A DNA stretch of 22,859 nucleotides from Victivallales bacterium. Its GTDB lineage: Bacteria > Verrucomicrobiota > Lentisphaeria > Oligosphaerales > Lenti-02. A program made the translations under genes and the position numbers. The stretch is taken from assembly GCA_018648945.1 (NCBI GenBank), contig JABGQJ010000031.1:1-22859 (forward strand). The letters run 5' to 3'. Each line of letters opens with the position of its first letter. The first letter of the stretch is position 1. Under the pieces are notes generated by a model. That model was not told the origin of the DNA and made no database searches. It worked only from the letters and a program-made list of their open reading frames with translations. Shown in pieces: positions 22,119 through 22,859 of the stretch.

Positions 22119-22859
22119 ATGCACAACCTAAAACGGCGACTGGCCATGCTCACACTTGCCACCGGCCTGGGCATTAGGGCCGCGGAGCCCGTCTATCCCC
22201 ACACCGATCCGAAGAACACGGGAAACTGGGTGCTGAATCAGGACGTCAGCGACGAGTTCGAGGGGCGTGAGATAGACGAAGAGAAGTGGTGCATCGTCGG
22301 CAAGTTCGAGGACGGCAAACCTATCTACCGTGATCCAGACAGCCCCAAACGGAAGGTCTGGAAGGGAAGAGCACCCTCTCAGTTCTCCGGCAGGAACTAC
22401 CGGCTGGAGGACGGGAAGCTGATGCTTGAGACTCGGTGGGAACCGGATTTCCCGTTCAGCCCCGCCGCCCCCAAGGGGGGCAAATACGGGGACATCACAA
22501 CGGCCTGTTTCATCGGCCGGCGGATGTTCAAGTACGGGTACATGGAGATCAGGTCCAAGGCTGCCGACGCCGAGGTGACGAGTTCGTTCTGGGCCACGGG
22601 GAACAACACGGAACTGGACATGTTCGAGATGTTCGGGGACCACAGACAGCCGAGGAAGTTGGCCAAGGACAAAGAACTGTGGTGGTCCATCCATGACTGG
22701 CGCCCGAACATGAAAGGGAAGAGCGTCTACACCGAACACCACAATCTCGGGTTCCGCGTAGCCGATGCCTTCCATACCTACGGGATTGAGTGGAGCGCGG
22801 CCGGGATCAAGTACTACGTGGACGGCAAGCTCTTGACCGAAGCCACAGCGGAGCAGATT
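22119..22859 (+). CDS. Secreted GH16 endo-galactanase (agarase/porphyranase-like), 3' end outside window
   Basis: First 247 residues of an open frame that continues past the window. GGAG lies 7 bases before the ATG. A signal peptide (KRR, then LAMLTLATGLGI, ending RAAEP near residue 22) predicts export. The GH16 core has WKGRAPSQFSGRNY (81-94), MFKYGYMEIRSKA, SSFWATGNN and the catalytic ELDMFE (Glu165 nucleophile, Asp167, Glu170 acid/base; the bulged ExDxxE form), then HNLGFRVADAFHTYGIEWSA and YVDGKLL. GH16 retaining enzymes cut beta-1,4 or beta-1,3 linkages in galactans and glucans. The text around GRAPSQFS and the GH117 neighbour favour beta-agarase or beta-porphyranase. No carbohydrate-binding module is seen in the part available. 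Confidence 0.88.
   Translation, partial: MHNLKRRLAMLTLATGLGIRAAEPVYPHTDPKNTGNWVLNQDVSDEFEGREIDEEKWCIVGKFEDGKPIYRDPDSPKRKVWKGRAPSQFSGRNYRLEDGKLMLETRWEPDFPFSPAAPKGGKYGDITTACFIGRRMFKYGYMEIRSKAADAEVTSSFWATGNNTELDMFEMFGDHRQPRKLAKDKELWWSIHDWRPNMKGKSVYTEHHNLGFRVADAFHTYGIEWSAAGIKYYVDGKLLTEATAEQI

Overview
The window looks like high-GC DNA from a Gram-negative-type bacterium of the PVC group (Planctomycetota, Lentisphaerota, Kiritimatiellota or Verrucomicrobiota). The clues are very large secreted PQQ-like beta-propeller proteins, one with a LamG insertion, a dense set of sulfatase and glycosidase genes, a DUF3604 gene, and short inverted-repeat elements between genes. A RodA-type protein and UDP-GlcNAc genes indicate a peptidoglycan and probably LPS-bearing envelope. 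The phylum is an inference from gene content only.

Layout. Positions 1-193 (-) hold an EamA-transporter-like fragment with no start. 201-4067 (-) is a secreted methyltransferase-fold plus beta-propeller plus LamG protein. 4264-7449 (+) is a tight operon: glmM, a stand-alone GlmU-C-like acyltransferase overlapping it by 4 bases, and a Gfo/Idh/MocA oxidoreductase that resembles UDP-GlcNAc 3-dehydrogenase (GnnA). This set fits amino-sugar precursor supply for the envelope. 7508-9382 (-) is a DUF3604/PHP-like protein. Upstream of it on the same strand, 9548-10414 is a two-TM SLATT-like protein with a beta-rich C-terminal domain. 10415-10897 is non-coding and contains inverted repeats. 10898-12088 (+) is a URO-D superfamily protein and 12259-13488 (+) is rodA; a short palindrome-rich element lies between them.

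13490-22859 is a divergent carbohydrate-degradation locus. Its minus arm reads GH28-like beta-helix hydrolase, then S1 sulfatase, then a second, LamG-less copy of the methyltransferase/beta-propeller protein. Its plus arm starts from a promoter-like site with an overlapping inverted repeat. It continues through an IclR-like regulator remnant and an FG-GAP/PQQ propeller remnant, then an intact GH117 enzyme, a GH127/DUF1680 C-terminal remnant, a 142-bp inverted-repeat element, and a secreted GH16 enzyme cut by the window edge. GH117 plus GH16 plus sulfatase points to a red-algal galactan of the agar or porphyran type: GH16 would cut the polymer outside the cell and GH117 would release 3,6-anhydro-L-galactose from oligosaccharides inside. 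Three broken genes in about 2 kb suggest that the plus arm has been rearranged recently.

The items most worth a second look are the orphan SLATT-like protein next to DUF3604, the pair of secreted methyltransferase/propeller fusions, the operon with an uncoupled GlmU C-domain, and the partly decayed galactan locus. No tRNA, rRNA, CRISPR array or transposase was seen.
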